In this document: positions 32,538 through 53,560 of the stretch, one piece after another | Numbering within the stretch: position 1 is the first letter of the stretch | Layout: every line of letters starts with the position of its first letter | Origin: Oryzias latipes | Taxonomy: Eukaryota; Chordata; Actinopteri; Beloniformes; Adrianichthyidae | Direction: 5' to 3' | Assembly (NCBI RefSeq): GCF_002234675.1 | Contig: NC_019873.2 | Location: forward strand, 10,565,740 to 10,629,739 | DNA length: 64,000 bases | Notes under the pieces: generated by a model | Seen by the model: only the letters and a program-made list of their open reading frames with translations | What the model was told of the DNA's origin: nothing | Database searches by the model: none | Translations under genes and position numbers: made by a program

Positions 32538-33632
32538 TTGCTCGATGACAAGCCTGTCAGACAGCGATATAGGCGGTTGCCCCCCTCTGATTATGAGGCA
32601 GTGAAGGTCCACTTGAGACAGCTGTTGGATAGTCAGGTTATCCGGGAAAGTAGTAGCCCCTATGCCTCTCCTATTGTGCTGGTGCGAAAGAAGGATGGTT
32701 CCCTCCGACTGTGCATCGATTACCGGCAGCTTAATCGCAAGACTAGGAAAGATGCCTTCCCTCTTCCCCGCATTGAGGAGTCTCTGGATGCCCTTTGTGG
32801 GGCCAAATGGTTTTCCACGCTCGACCTGGCTAGCGGCTATAACCAAGTGTCGGTGACTGAGAGAGATCGCCCAAAGACTGCTTTCTGCACACCATTTGGG
32901 CTATTTGAGTTCAACCGGATGCCCTTTGGTTTGTGCAACGCACCAGCTACTTTTCAGCGGTTGATGGAGAGGATGTTTGGGGCAGAGCATTGTCAATCCC
33001 TCCTACTATATCTGGATGATATTATTGTGTTCTCTTCCAGTGTGGAGGACCACTTAAATCATCTGGATCGGGTGCTGAGTCGACTGCAGAGAGAAGGACT
33101 AAAAGTTAAGCTGGAAAAGTGTCGTTTTTTCAGGAAGGAAGTCAATTACCTTGACCATCTGGTGTCCCGTGAAGGGGTATCTACGGATCCATCCAAGGTG
33201 TCAGCTGTGGCCAATTGGCCACACCCCACAACTGTCTCCGAGCTTCGGTCCTTCCTTGGATTTGCCAGTTATTACAGGAGGTTCGTGGAGGGGTTTTCAA
33301 AGCTGGCTGCACCATTACATCGCCTGGTTGCTGAATTGGCAGGCAGAAAAGGAAAAGAACCACCCCTGGAGAGCCACTGGAGCAATGCATGTGAGGCAGC
33401 TTTCAATGAGCTTAGGAGGAGACTGGTGAGTTCACCCACTCTGGCATTTGCCAATTTAAACCTCCCGTTTATTTTTGAAGTGGATGCAAGCCATGCAGGC
33501 CTTGGAGCAGTTTTGTCTCAAGAGCAGGATGGCAGGGTTAGACCCATCGCCTATGCCAGTCGAAGCCTCAGCCCTGCAGAGAAAAACTATAGTTCCATGA
33601 AACTGGAGTTTCTTGGAATAAGTGGGCTATGA
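32538..33632 (+). pseudogene. Gypsy reverse transcriptase and RNase H start
   Basis: The finger blocks SSPYASPIVLVRKKDGSLR and CIDYRQLN come first. The catalytic blocks are STLDLASGYNQV and LLYLDDIIVFS (YLDD), followed by RKEVNYLDHLVSREG. RNase H begins FEVDASHAGLGAVLSQ. All catalytic aspartates of the polymerase are present. The frame ends at 33632 by a single shift inside RNase H and continues as the next frame. Confidence 0.9.
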
Positions 33633-35647
33633 CTGAAAAGTTTCGGGAGTATTTGTGGGGCCAACATTGCACTGTGTGTACTGATAACAATCCATTAAGT
33701 CATTTGGAAACAGCCAAGCTGGGGGCAACTGAGCATCGTTGGGTGGCCGAGCTGTCGGCATTCAGCTATGATATAAGATATCGACCAGGGCGGGCTAACA
33801 CAAATACAGATGCATTGTCCAGGCAGCCACCCACAGCAATGACAAGGATGAGCACTGGGTCAATGTTGGAAGGAGTAGCCATCCCGGTTGCTATACATCA
33901 AGATGTTCGACAGGAGCCGCAGGTTACCCAGTCTGCCGTCTTTGCTTTTTCCTCATATACTGTAAATGATCTCAAACTGTTACAGGAAGCAGACCCAATT
34001 ATTGGTGCGTTTCTTCAATTTTGGAAGAAACAGAAAGCCCCAAGTTCCAGTGCTCGGGACAAACCGTCAGGACCGGTTCGAGTACTGTTACGGCAGTGGG
34101 ACAAGATCACAAGTAAGGATGGTTTGATCTTTCGAAAGGTACAGCGGCCAGATGGAGGGGAGGAGATCCTACAACTGCTGTTGCCTATGTGCCTCAAAGA
34201 AGAAGTCCTGCAGCAGCTGCATGATGACCATGGCCACCAGGGGATTGAACGCACCACTGAGCTAGTAAGGCAGAGATGTCATTGGCCAGGAATGAGCGAT
34301 GACATTAAACAATGGTGCAAAGACTGTACACGATGTATCCTGGCAAAGACCTCTCAGCCCAAACTCAGTGCACCCATGGGGCATTTGTTGGCTTCCTGCC
34401 CAAACCAAATATTAGCAGTGGACTTTTCCCTTCTGGAGCCAGACAGGAGAGAGCATGTCTTGATAATGAAGGATGTGTTTTCTAAATTCACACAGGCGGT
34501 GCCTACCAGAGACCAGAAAGCCGCAACGGTGGCCAGCGCCCTTGTTCGGGAGTGGTTCTTCCATTTTGGTGTTCCCGCTCGCCTCCACTCCGACCAAGGA
34601 CGCAGCTTTGAAAATGCTGTTGGCGGTCAGCTGTGTAACCTGTACGGAGTGCAGAAATCCCGGACTACACCATACCACCCCCAGGGAAATGGGCAGTGTG
34701 AGGGGTTCAATCGGAAAATGCATGACCTGTTGCGCTCACTGCCAGCAGAGAGGAAAAGACACTGGCCAGAATACCTGCCTCAATTGGTGTTCTGTCACAA
34801 CACCACTATTCATCAGTCGACAAGTGAGTCACCGTACTACTTGATGTTTGGCCAAGAACCTCAACTGCCTGTCGATTTCCTTCTGGGCAGGATAGAAGAG
34901 CCAGAACTGGGCCAAGTAACTGACTGGGTGCGAGTACATCAGCGGCGCCTTGCAGTGGCCTTCCATGGCGCTAGGGAACGTCTGGAGGCAGCTGCCCTAA
35001 AGCGCAAAGACAGGCATGACCGACGAACCCTCTGTGATCCATTGGCAGAGGGGCAGCTAGTGTACCTGAAAAACTGCACCATGCGCGGACGCACCAAGAT
35101 TCAGGATGCCTGGAGTCCTATTTTACATAAGGTAATACAGGCCCCTGGACCAGATGGAGTTGTGTACTCAGTTGCACCCATTCAAGATCTGGGTAGGATT
35201 CTCCTGGTGCACCGAACCATGATGAAGGCAGCCAATGTGGATCGGGCCTCAGAGCTGCCTCACATACAGGAAGAGCCTCAGGTAACCAGAATGCAGTCTA
35301 GTGGTGAGGAGGACGACCAGGGTGCATGGGTCATGCTCGTCTCCAGAGGAGGCCAACCTGAACTATCCTATGCACAAACCCCCTTTCAAGGTGACCTTGT
35401 GGACAATGTTACATCTCAGGAAGAGTGCGTCCCTGCTACAGAACCTTTCCAAGCTCCGGTGTTACCCACTGGGTCTGACGCAGAAGGGCCGAGGAGGTCT
35501 ACACGCGCCACAGCAGGAAGACATAGAAACCTGCATCATCTCCCAGCATCAGTGTTAAATCCGGCAGATGGGGCTACGAACTCCCAGGTAGCTGGGCTTA
35601 GAGGGTTGCATTACTGCCGTTTTTCGACCATGGTGTTAAGTAGGTAG
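33629..35647 (+). CDS. Gypsy RNase H end and integrase, open frame
   Basis: 672-aa open frame. It starts inside RNase H (CTVCTDNNPLSHLETAKLGA, the block with the late acidic residue). The integrase zinc domain follows (HDDHGHQGIERT...CKDCTRC). The catalytic D,D-35-E set is visible as LAVDFSLLE, LHSDQGRSFEN and GQCEGFNRKMH. The C-terminal part has the GPF/Y-like tail replaced by an acidic Gypsy tail. The upstream frameshift means it is not translated as part of a normal polyprotein here. Confidence 0.85.
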   Translation: MTEKFREYLWGQHCTVCTDNNPLSHLETAKLGATEHRWVAELSAFSYDIRYRPGRANTNTDALSRQPPTAMTRMSTGSMLEGVAIPVAIHQDVRQEPQVTQSAVFAFSSYTVNDLKLLQEADPIIGAFLQFWKKQKAPSSSARDKPSGPVRVLLRQWDKITSKDGLIFRKVQRPDGGEEILQLLLPMCLKEEVLQQLHDDHGHQGIERTTELVRQRCHWPGMSDDIKQWCKDCTRCILAKTSQPKLSAPMGHLLASCPNQILAVDFSLLEPDRREHVLIMKDVFSKFTQAVPTRDQKAATVASALVREWFFHFGVPARLHSDQGRSFENAVGGQLCNLYGVQKSRTTPYHPQGNGQCEGFNRKMHDLLRSLPAERKRHWPEYLPQLVFCHNTTIHQSTSESPYYLMFGQEPQLPVDFLLGRIEEPELGQVTDWVRVHQRRLAVAFHGARERLEAAALKRKDRHDRRTLCDPLAEGQLVYLKNCTMRGRTKIQDAWSPILHKVIQAPGPDGVVYSVAPIQDLGRILLVHRTMMKAANVDRASELPHIQEEPQVTRMQSSGEEDDQGAWVMLVSRGGQPELSYAQTPFQGDLVDNVTSQEECVPATEPFQAPVLPTGSDAEGPRRSTRATAGRHRNLHHLPASVLNPADGATNSQVAGLRGLHYCRFSTMVLSR

Positions 35648-35681
35648 ATTTGTTTTTTTTTTATCTGTGGGGCACGGGTAC

Positions 35682-35695
35682 AAAAAGGGGGGGGG
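35682..35695 (+). promoter_or_regulatory. Gypsy polypurine tract candidate
   Basis: AAAAAGGGGGGGGG, followed five bases later by TGTGACAG at 35701. Confidence 0.6.
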
Positions 35696-35700
35696 TAAAA

Positions 35701-36667
35701 TGTGACAGACAGGGCTGTGGGTGGTGGTTTGTCCCTCATGGTGTTCCATAGTTTAACATTCATGGCCAGCACCTGTCTGTTGAGCTGTGATTGGCTCACA
35801 AGGCTGATAAATAGCAGCAGTGGGAGTTCCATCTAGATGCTGGTTTCCTGGTTTGGCCTTGGTGGGTGAGCTTGACATGTGAACCTTTTTTACTAAAGCT
35901 TTTAATGATTTGAGTCCTTTTACTAAAGTTTTTAAGCATTTGAGTTTGCAACATTTTAAATTCTATTTATATTAACAGGTGGTGGCATGAGTTCTGACCC
36001 TGGGGCATGAGAGGTAATATAAGGGTTTGTAAAACATGCGTTTGTCCCAGGGGAGAACTAACTTATTTTTCTTTTTCCAGCAGAGTTGCCACTGCTGTTT
36101 TGCTTGTAGTGTTTTTAGTCATTGTTTTTAATTTTCTTTTAATCAAGCTTGACACCCTTGCTTTTATCCATTTTTAAACTGTTTTGTGCTCATTTTTAGT
36201 ATCTTAGTGTCTGGACCTGGCTGAAGGTGGCTGCCTCCTCCTTTTATCCTTATGGTAGCTGGTGGGTGCCATACGTGGTGTTGTGTAAGGGGGACCCCCT
36301 TGTGTTCGGCCCATAAATTAGTGGTGTCCTGCTCAGGTGCACTTCTTATTTTTTGTATTTTTTTTTAATCACTGTTTGGGTTGTGGTGTGTTTTTGTGTG
36401 CATTTGGGCCCTGAGCAGGTACTTCTGGTGAGGGTTTGGGTCAGATCTCCCTTGGTGGTGTTTGGGGCTACCCACAGGTGCAGTGGGGCTGAAGCAATCC
36501 TGGAGGCAGCTGCCCTCATGCAGTGTTAGAGTGTGGTCCAACTGTCTGAGTTTATTTTAACCTTTTTAATGGAACTTGTGTCAAGTTTTTAATAAATTGT
36601 ATATTTTTAACCACTATCAAATCCAGTCTCCATGTGGTGTGCAAAAGTAAGAGGGCATTCGGTCACA
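35701..36667 (+). repeat. Gypsy 3' LTR region (967 bp, or 189 bp from 36479)
   Basis: Begins TGTGACAG after the polypurine tract and ends GGTCACA, giving a 6-bp inverted end pair TGTGAC/GTCACA as expected for a full LTR. Only its last 189 bp (36479-36667) are repeated at the element's left end. A TATA-like GATAAATAG lies near 35805. Confidence 0.6.
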
Positions 36668-37270
36668 CCAACAAGAAGCTCAAAGTGGATATCCTGAATC
36701 AAGCCAAGAAACTGAAAGGCACTGGACCAAAACGAGGATCTAACAAAGACTAAAGCCGAAAGTGCTCGGAAAAGCTGGATCCCGAAGAAGCAAAACAAAA
36801 TTCAAGCGAAACAGAAAAGTGTTTCTAACTTAAATGGACCACCAGAGACAAGCTAAAGTGATGCTGGGGAGAAACAATAAAGAACAATAGCAATGACTGA
36901 CATGTTGCTCCTTCATGTTTTGAAACCATGTTTGAATGTGGAAACCTTCACAGACAGTTTAGAAAACCTTTTAAATGGATTAAATGAAAATAAAACGCTA
37001 ATTATCTGTGGGGATTCTAGTATGGATCTATCAAAAATAAGTCCTAATGAACAATCTTCAGACTTTTTGGATGCATGTCAGTGTTCAGTAGAAGGCTGTA
37101 TCCATTAATCACAAAACCAAGTAGAATTACTGCAACGTCAAATGATATTTTTATAAATGTAGTGGACAAAAATACAACCGGTGGAGAAAAGCAAATAAAG
37201 AATATTAAGATTTTAGTTGAAAAACAAACATTAAAACCACAAATAATACTCTAAAAAAAGTAATGGGAAA
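36668..37270 (+). mobile_element. LINE remnant, continuation of unit B
   Basis: Picks up exactly where 20911 stopped: ORF1 end (NKKLKVDILNQAKKL), a shortened spacer, then endonuclease (NVETFTDSLENLLNG, LIICGDSSMDLSKI). It runs farther into ORF2 than unit A does. Confidence 0.7.
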
Positions 37271-37593
37271 TAAGACAGGATCTTTGGACCAAAATACTTC
37301 ATAAGGAATCATAATGCAAAAAAAAAAAATATGGACAGATTCTCTCTGTGGTCCAATAATGAAAAAACCAAATATCAGTTGATAGAGATGGTATTAGGGG
37401 TGCATCGATTAATCATTGAATCAATTGATTTCTTTTCCTACGATCCAACCAGATCCATCTGTCTGAAGCAGAATCAAACTAACCATTAAAATATTGTTTC
37501 AAAATGAAATAAATCGATAATCAAATCAATCTTAGTAAATATTATTTGGATTGAGATACAGTAAGTTAATTTTAGCACAACGCAAAAAACCCC

Positions 37594-38130
37594 AAGTAGA
37601 TCGCAGCGTGTAATGGCAGCAAAAAATGATGAAACAATCTTTACAGTCCAATGTGTGGAAACTTAGACTGTCCAGACTCAACTAGATTTCCAGATGGAAA
37701 AGTATGATTCATCACTCCAGAGAAGGCGTCTCCACTGCTCTAGAGTCCTGTGGCGGCGTGCTTTACTTACTGCTTCCAGCACCTTGCTTGGATGCAGCTG
37801 CTCTGCCGTGGAAACTCGTTCCCGTGGAAGCTCTGTGCATTCTGTACTTGGGCTAATCTGAAGGTCACATGACGTTTGAAGCTGTGTAGCAATTGACTGT
37901 GCAGAAAGTCTGAGACCCCTTTGTTCTCTGTGCCTTAGGATCTGCTGACTCCTCTCTCCATCATGGAGCTACCACTTGGTGGCTAAGTTGTTGTTCCCAA
38001 ACTCAAATTCTTTCACAAATGGTTTTCATAAACAGTCTGCATGCCTGAGTTTATACACCTTTGGCCAGGCCAAGTGATTAGAACACCTGATTCTGATCAT
38101 TTGGATGGGTGACAGAATACTTTTGGTAAT
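37594..38130 (-). mobile_element. Tc1/mariner-like element remnant
   Basis: Contains, on the minus strand, ACTACATTACCAAAAGTATTC, then CCATCCAAATGATCAGAATC and GTGTTCTAATCACTTGGCC. These are the terminal phrases of a common fish Tc1-type repeat, followed by decayed transposase-like sequence. No intact catalytic motif. Confidence 0.5.
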
Positions 38131-38225
38131 GTAGTTCATGTAGTGCACTAAATATGTTAATGTGGGACTCTTCATAGAAGAAACAAACAGAAAAAAAACC
38201 TGTATATCTCACTTTTTACTTTACT

Positions 38226-38430
38226 GATGGGGACCACGGATGTAGAGTAAGCCTCCCCCCACTTCCCGTCATCCATTTGTTTACATTCTCTCCTGCTAGC
38301 TTACTGCCCCTCACAACCCCACTAACATTAACAGTGCGACAGAAAAGCTGAGCAACATTGGAGCTATCCAGCCGTATAGTTTAGAATCAGATGCCAGCTC
38401 AGACTAAGAAAACAAAGACACCCACGCAAC
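38226..38430. repeat. Dispersed repeat R1, copy 2
   Basis: Same orientation as the 48.1-kb copy; shares CATCCATTTGTTTACAT, then GAGCTATCCAGCCGTATAG. Confidence 0.6.
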
Positions 38431-38820
38431 TTTAGGTTGGGGTGTGAGGGGCTATAAATAACAGCGTGCTTAGCAGCAAAAAACTTAGAGTCAGGGCCCC
38501 TCCACGCCAACAGTCCCACCCATTTGGGTGAATTTGTAATAACAGGACATGGCTAACAGACTGCCATTCTGCAGAAACGGTCCTAGATTCAACTGGGCTC
38601 TGATGCTTTTTTTTTGTGGCTACAAATAGCATCATAACAGCCCACTGGGAAACATTTACAAAAGATAGTTGAAGTGGGTCTTTAAGGAAATCCAGCAAAT
38701 TGAGGGAATTCACCATTACATCTAAAACCAGATTTCCGCTTTTTTTTTTTTAATTGATTTCTTAATTTTGCACTAAAAAAAGACAAGAGTTCCTTTTTCT
38801 TTTCAACAAGACGTACAAGA
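38431..38820. other. Intergenic DNA 3' of kif11
   Basis: No gene recognised; contains T-rich tracts. Confidence 0.4.
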
Positions 38821-38835
38821 CGAAGCACACATGAC

Positions 38836-38841
38836 TTTATT
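38836..38841 (-). terminator. kif11 polyadenylation signal
   Basis: AATAAA on the minus strand (TTTATT on plus), about 90 bases past the stop codon. Confidence 0.6.
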
Positions 38842-38930
38842 TAAAGACCATTTCAACAAACAATATTCTTAAACAAATAGTAAAAAAATAAAACAATGAC
38901 AGACATGAAAATAGGGACCAGTTAGAAGCT

Positions 38931-49229
<10,299 letters not shown>

Positions 49230-49263
49230 GGCTGCAGAAAGACGAGCTCACCGGCAAACGCAG

Positions 49264-49600
49264 CCTGCAAACACAACCACCATTACTTAGAACCCGCACA
49301 GAACCCGAGCACGATTAGCCGAGCAGGGTGCTGCTGCTAGCATCAACGTAGACGACCACTAAAAAAAACGATCGTTAATATAAGCTAGCACAACTTACCG
49401 AATCACAGATCAAACTCTCTTTTAATGAAAGTTTCTATAATAAATACTCCAACAGTTTCCTTCGTAACAACTGTAAATGCCGCTTATTCCGCTCCTTCCA
49501 ACAGAACAATTCAGGATAATTTCACTTCCTCTCGCGCTCTGAACGCTTGTAAAGAGAAGCATTCAAACAGCGGTTTTAAATTTCCTTCAGCCAATGCCGT
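49264..49600 (-). promoter_or_regulatory. kif11 5' UTR intron and promoter
   Basis: On the minus strand a non-coding first exon ends at 49399 (GATTCG|GTAAGT). The coding exon starts at 49264 (TTTGCAG|GCTGCG), giving a 5'-UTR intron. Upstream lie an inverted CCAAT box (ATTGG, 49595-49591) and TTTGAA at 49567-49562, a match to the cell-cycle homology region (CHR), preceded by CCGC. NF-Y plus CHR is the usual arrangement of G2/M genes repressed by DREAM, and KIF11 is such a gene. Sites are seen; function is inferred. Confidence 0.5.
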
Positions 49601-50559
49601 GAGACTAACGGAAACGCAAGACATATGATTGGTATAGACCGACATGTGACGCAACCAACGCTGAGCATCATGGGAACTCTTGTGACAGAAGTTCTGATTG
49701 AATACCACTAGATGGCGACATTGTCCCCAAAATGAATGTTGATGTTTTTCTTTTTCCTTAATGTTTTTTTTTTCTGCAAATGTTTATAGCTTTCAATTGA
49801 GCTCTTCCGCCAGCGATTTCTTCAAGAAATCACAAGAATTACGTTAAGGAGAGAAATTTATTTGTGATGAAATATAGGGTAATTGATGTAAACAAACAAC
49901 CATAGTGTTTCATTTGTCCTACTGGAGGTCATGTCGAGCATTTGAGTAAAGCTGGACATAACCACCTTTTGAAGAAGCTGGCCCCAGGGCACAGATACCT
50001 AAAGGCCCCGCCCCCCTCAGACAAAGGGGTCATACCCACATTACCATTCCTGAAATGCTCACACATAGAAAACAGTTATGCAACATATCTGCTCAACACT
50101 TTCTGAAAGTTCATTTTAGCCTCAAACTGATATGATTCCTGATTGTTTTTAAGCTTTTCTAACCTGATGTCTGAAGAAAAAGTGATCACACAGCTGTGGG
50201 ACAAGATGCACTTTAAAAAATAAGAAACAACTATATTCCTAATATTTATGATATCTTTCTATCATAAATGTGTTTTTTCAGTAACTGGCAAAAAATTAAA
50301 AACACAACAGAAAAGGTGAATTGGGACACGTCATAACTGCCTCAAAGTTAGGACAAAAAAATGCCATAATATTATATTTCTATAATATTGTGCCATAATA
50401 TAGAAATATAATATTATGCCATAATTTTATAATCATACTACTAATATACTACATAATTCTACAATCAACATTTTCAAAGATGATTTTAGCATTTGATGAG
50501 AAGAAACAGCTTAAGAGTTCATACAAAAATTCTATATGATTTACAAGAGCACATATTTA
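49601..50559. other. AT-rich intergenic DNA with palindromes
   Basis: At 50363-50425 ATAATATTATATTTCTATAA and its near-inverse form an AT hairpin. No gene recognised. Confidence 0.45.
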
Positions 50560-50865
50560 ATGTAAAACTGTTCCCAGCGGTTTAATTCTGATTATGCTGT
50601 TTTTACACTACATAAAAAAAATAAAAAACTGTCACTTTTTCTGCAGAGCATCAGTAGTTCATCAGAAATTCAATTCTGAGTAGTGGGTGTGACTGTTGGT
50701 GTGGAATAAACCTCTGCTGATGCCCCATCATCCCTTTCTTTACATTTCTCCCACTAACTTACACCCGCTCACAGCCCCAAGCTAACAGTAGCGGAGCAAC
50801 ATAAACAGCGAGCAATCCTGGAGCTGTGCAGTTGCTATCAATGAGACTTTGGCCCACCCATTTCT
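50560..50865. repeat. Dispersed repeat R1, copy 4
   Basis: Shares GCAGAGCATCAGTAGTTCAT, CCCACTAACTTACACC and CCCCAAGCTAACAGTAGCGG with copy 3. Confidence 0.6.
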
Positions 50866-51279
50866 GCTGCGCCACAACTGAGAGCTTCTTCAAATGCCGG
50901 ATTTTTATTTATCTGCTCTGCATCTCACATAAATAGATTAAAGAAATACTCCTCCTATATGCCCTAAATCATTAGAAAAATGCTACAAGAACATGTTCAA
51001 AACACCATAAACTCAACCTTTTCTTGGAGCGGGTCTTCAAAAGAGTTTTTTCTTTATGATGTGTACAGAACTGTGTAAATTGTGTAAAGTGCCATGTTTA
51101 AGTGTCAACATGTCGCTTTAATTTGACAGATTATGCATGGGATGTACCACCGGACCATAACTGAAGTGGCCGATATCAAGAAGTCCTACCAATGGCTAGA
51201 AAGGGCTGGCCTGAAGGGACAGCACTGAGGCACTCATCCTGGCAGCTCAGAAAAAAGCCTTGAGCACCAGAGCAGTAGG

Positions 51280-52258
51280 CTACGTTCACACTGCAGGCTG
51301 AAACGACCCAATTCCAATTTTTTTGCCCCTATTCACCCTGTATCTGATCTTTTCATGACAGTCTGAACGACACAGGTCCGATCTTTTCAAATGTGACCCA
51401 GGCCACTTGGGTATGTGGTCCTGAATCTGATACGTATCCAATCTTTTGAAATGCGACCTCCGTCTGAACGGCCAGGCCACATGTATCCGACCCGTACGTC
51501 ATTGACACACTACAAACATCATTATTCTGTGTTGAAGTAGGCGGGAACGAGAACATAAACAACCATGGTGGATGATGCGGCTGAGATCAGTCAGTGGAAG
51601 GGAAGTGAGGTCACCGGTTGGATTAATATTTGGGGTGACAGCTCTATTCAGGCCAAACTCAAGGGCTCTTATCGCAACCGGGCAGGTTTTGAAAGACTTT
51701 CCAGCGAAATGGCAGCAGACATGTCTCTTCTCGTGACAGAGTTAATTGAAGGCCCTCACAAACATAATCGAAGGTGGATCTGGTCATTCCAAAGTTACTG
51801 ATGAATTCTGTATCAGTGAAGCCACTCACATCAGTATCCCACCACTCCTGGTTGCGACTCCGCACCCACACGTTTCTCTGTACCGACTTGGCTAACACTG
51901 CTCCACAAAACACCATGGCCAAAAACCTTGCTATACTCCTTTTTAATTTTCTTCTTAAAATGAGAAGATTGCAATTTTGCCGGCTTCTTTATGAAAATGA
52001 ATTTAATAATGCAAAAAGAGCTTCGCTGTTGACAACAGTGTTGTTGACATCCATTGTTAGCGTTAGCTACTTCCGCAAACAACGCGTGACGTCCTTCACC
52101 ATTGAGTACTCTTCTGCGCATGTGGGTCACTCCTGGGTCATTTCACGGTCACACAGGAGATCACAAAAGTTCACATTTAATTGGCAATGTGAACGGCCTT
52201 GCAAAAAAAATAGATTTTTTTCAAAAAATCGGAATTGAGCCCTGCAGTGTGAACGTAG
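51280..52258. mobile_element. Harbinger-like deletion derivative inside the LINE (979 bp)
   Basis: Ends are inverted repeats sharing CTACGTTCACACTGCAGG. A plus frame (51565, MVDDAAEISQWKGSEVTG...INIWGDSSIQAKLKGSYRN) resembles a trihelix/Myb domain. A minus frame (51922-51659) reads NVWVRSRNQEWWDTDV then NFGMTRSTFDYVCEGL, the N-terminal part of a Harbinger transposase. The catalytic middle is gone. I could not identify a clean target duplication. Confidence 0.65.
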
Positions 52259-52875
52259 ACATAGAGCCTCAGATCTGCCACACCAGACAAGACCCAAGGT
52301 GTAGGCTGTGCAAAGAGGCGCCTGAAACAATCCAGCACATAACTGCAGGGTGTAAGATGCTGGCAGGTAAAGCATACATGGAGCGCCACAATCAAGTGGC
52401 TGGAATAATATACAGGAACATGTGTGCAGAATATGGACTGGAAACCCCAAGGTCAAAATGGGAAACACCTCCTAAGGTGGTAGAGAATGAGAGGGCAAAA
52501 ATCCTGTGGGACTTCCAGATCCAGACTGATAGGATGATAATGACGAACCAACCAGACATTGTAGTGGTGGATAAAGAACAGAGGAAAGCCGTTGAGGTGG
52601 ATGTGGCAGTGCCAAGTGATAGAAACATCAGGAAGAAGGAACATGAGAAACTGGAGAAATACCAGGGACTCAGAGAAGAACTGGAGAAAGCCTGGAAAGT
52701 GAAGGTGACAGTGGTGCCTGTGGTAATTGGAGCACTCGGGGCAGTAACCCCCAAGCTGGAGGAGTGGCTACAACAGATACCTGGAAAGACCTCAGACCTC
52801 TCAGTCCAGAAAAGCTCAGTGCTAGGAACAGCTAAGATACTACGCAGGACCCTCAAGCTCCCAGGCCTCTGGTAG
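52259..52875 (+). pseudogene. LINE C-terminal restriction-like endonuclease domain
   Basis: Frame open to the natural stop at 52875. It contains a CX2CX8HX4C zinc motif (CRLCKEAPETIQHITAGC) followed by QPDIVVVDKEQRKAVEVDVA, the PD...D catalytic signature of restriction-like endonucleases used by R2/R4-type LINEs for target nicking. It ends TAKILRRTLKLPGLW. The open frame suggests modest age, but the ORF lacks its reverse transcriptase. Confidence 0.7.
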
Positions 52876-52919
52876 AGGACCCGAGCTTGGAGGAGAAACC
52901 ACCCGCGGAGGTTGAGAGG

Positions 52920-53560
52920 GGCGTTATTTTTATTCTTTAAATACATATATATTTTTAGCCTAAAATGCTATGTTTATATACTAATAATTCAAAAACAGCA
53001 CAGTAAGAGTACGCAAATCTTTGTAAGGAGAAAGATTTGTTGTTTGTATCATAATTATTTTTGTAGAAATACATAATTGGAACAAATAATGCATTTTATT
53101 ATGAAAACAGAAAGCTGCAGCAATCACGTTTCATGCTCTGCTGTGTACCGTGTTATGGGGTGACATGACATTTCTAAAGCGTGTATCATGTCAATAAAGT
53201 CCCGTACTTTACAGTGAGGATGATGATTCGCTGACAGTTTAAAAAAAATATTATTTTGGTTTTTTTTGGTCATTTATCTTTGAGGTAACGAGCACCCCTG
53301 GTCAAAACCATTGACTGTATCAGAGAACTCCACTGAGTGAATTCGACGTCACCCATAGAAAATGACTTACTTCCAACCAAATGAAGTCAATTCCGTTGCC
53401 ATTTTTTTGTGACACAGATGCCGACATGTTGGAGTGAGATGCCAGTAAGCAGCAACCGGTCCAACTTGGTCTGAGTTTACATTTCTGCTCCAACCTCTCT
53501 CTCTAAACAGGAGTGAGCTTGGTGGAAGGCCACACCACTACCACTTGAAAGCGAGCTGAG
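52920..53560. other. AT-rich intergenic DNA
   Basis: No gene or known repeat recognised. Confidence 0.4.

Larger units (their letters stand above)
20912..36667 (+). mobile_element. Ty3/Gypsy LTR retrotransposon, outer shell of nested insertions
   Basis: The left flank (GATCAAATTTACCAA to 20911) and right flank (CCAACAAGAAG from 36668) rejoin into the exact sequence of unit A at 16473-16493. The target-site duplication is CCAA (or ACCAA). The ends carry a 189-bp direct repeat. Gag, protease, reverse transcriptase, RNase H and integrase are in Gypsy order from 29.8 to 35.6 kb. A TIR element separates the left repeat from the primer-binding site, and a MITE interrupts gag-pol. Confidence 0.85.
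17457..37058. repeat. Tandem duplication unit B, expanded by insertions
   Basis: Repeats unit A from 17457 to 20911, then resumes at 36668 and ends with AACAATCTT at 37058. Differences from A: a 0.73-kb insert at 17609-18341 containing a SINE, a LINE tail at about 20545-20812, and the 15.8-kb nested LTR block. Confidence 0.75.
51110..52875 (+). mobile_element. R4/Dong-like LINE fragment with restriction-like endonuclease, split
   Basis: The left piece (51110-51279) reads QIMHGMYHRTITEVADIKKS. The right piece (52259-52875) is the C terminus of the same ORF. Between them lies a 979-bp DNA transposon. No 5' part of the LINE is present. Confidence 0.65.

Noticed and set aside
50363-50425. AT palindrome as a possible replication origin or terminator
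   Set aside because: Simple AT hairpins are common in fish intergenic DNA; nothing else supports a function.
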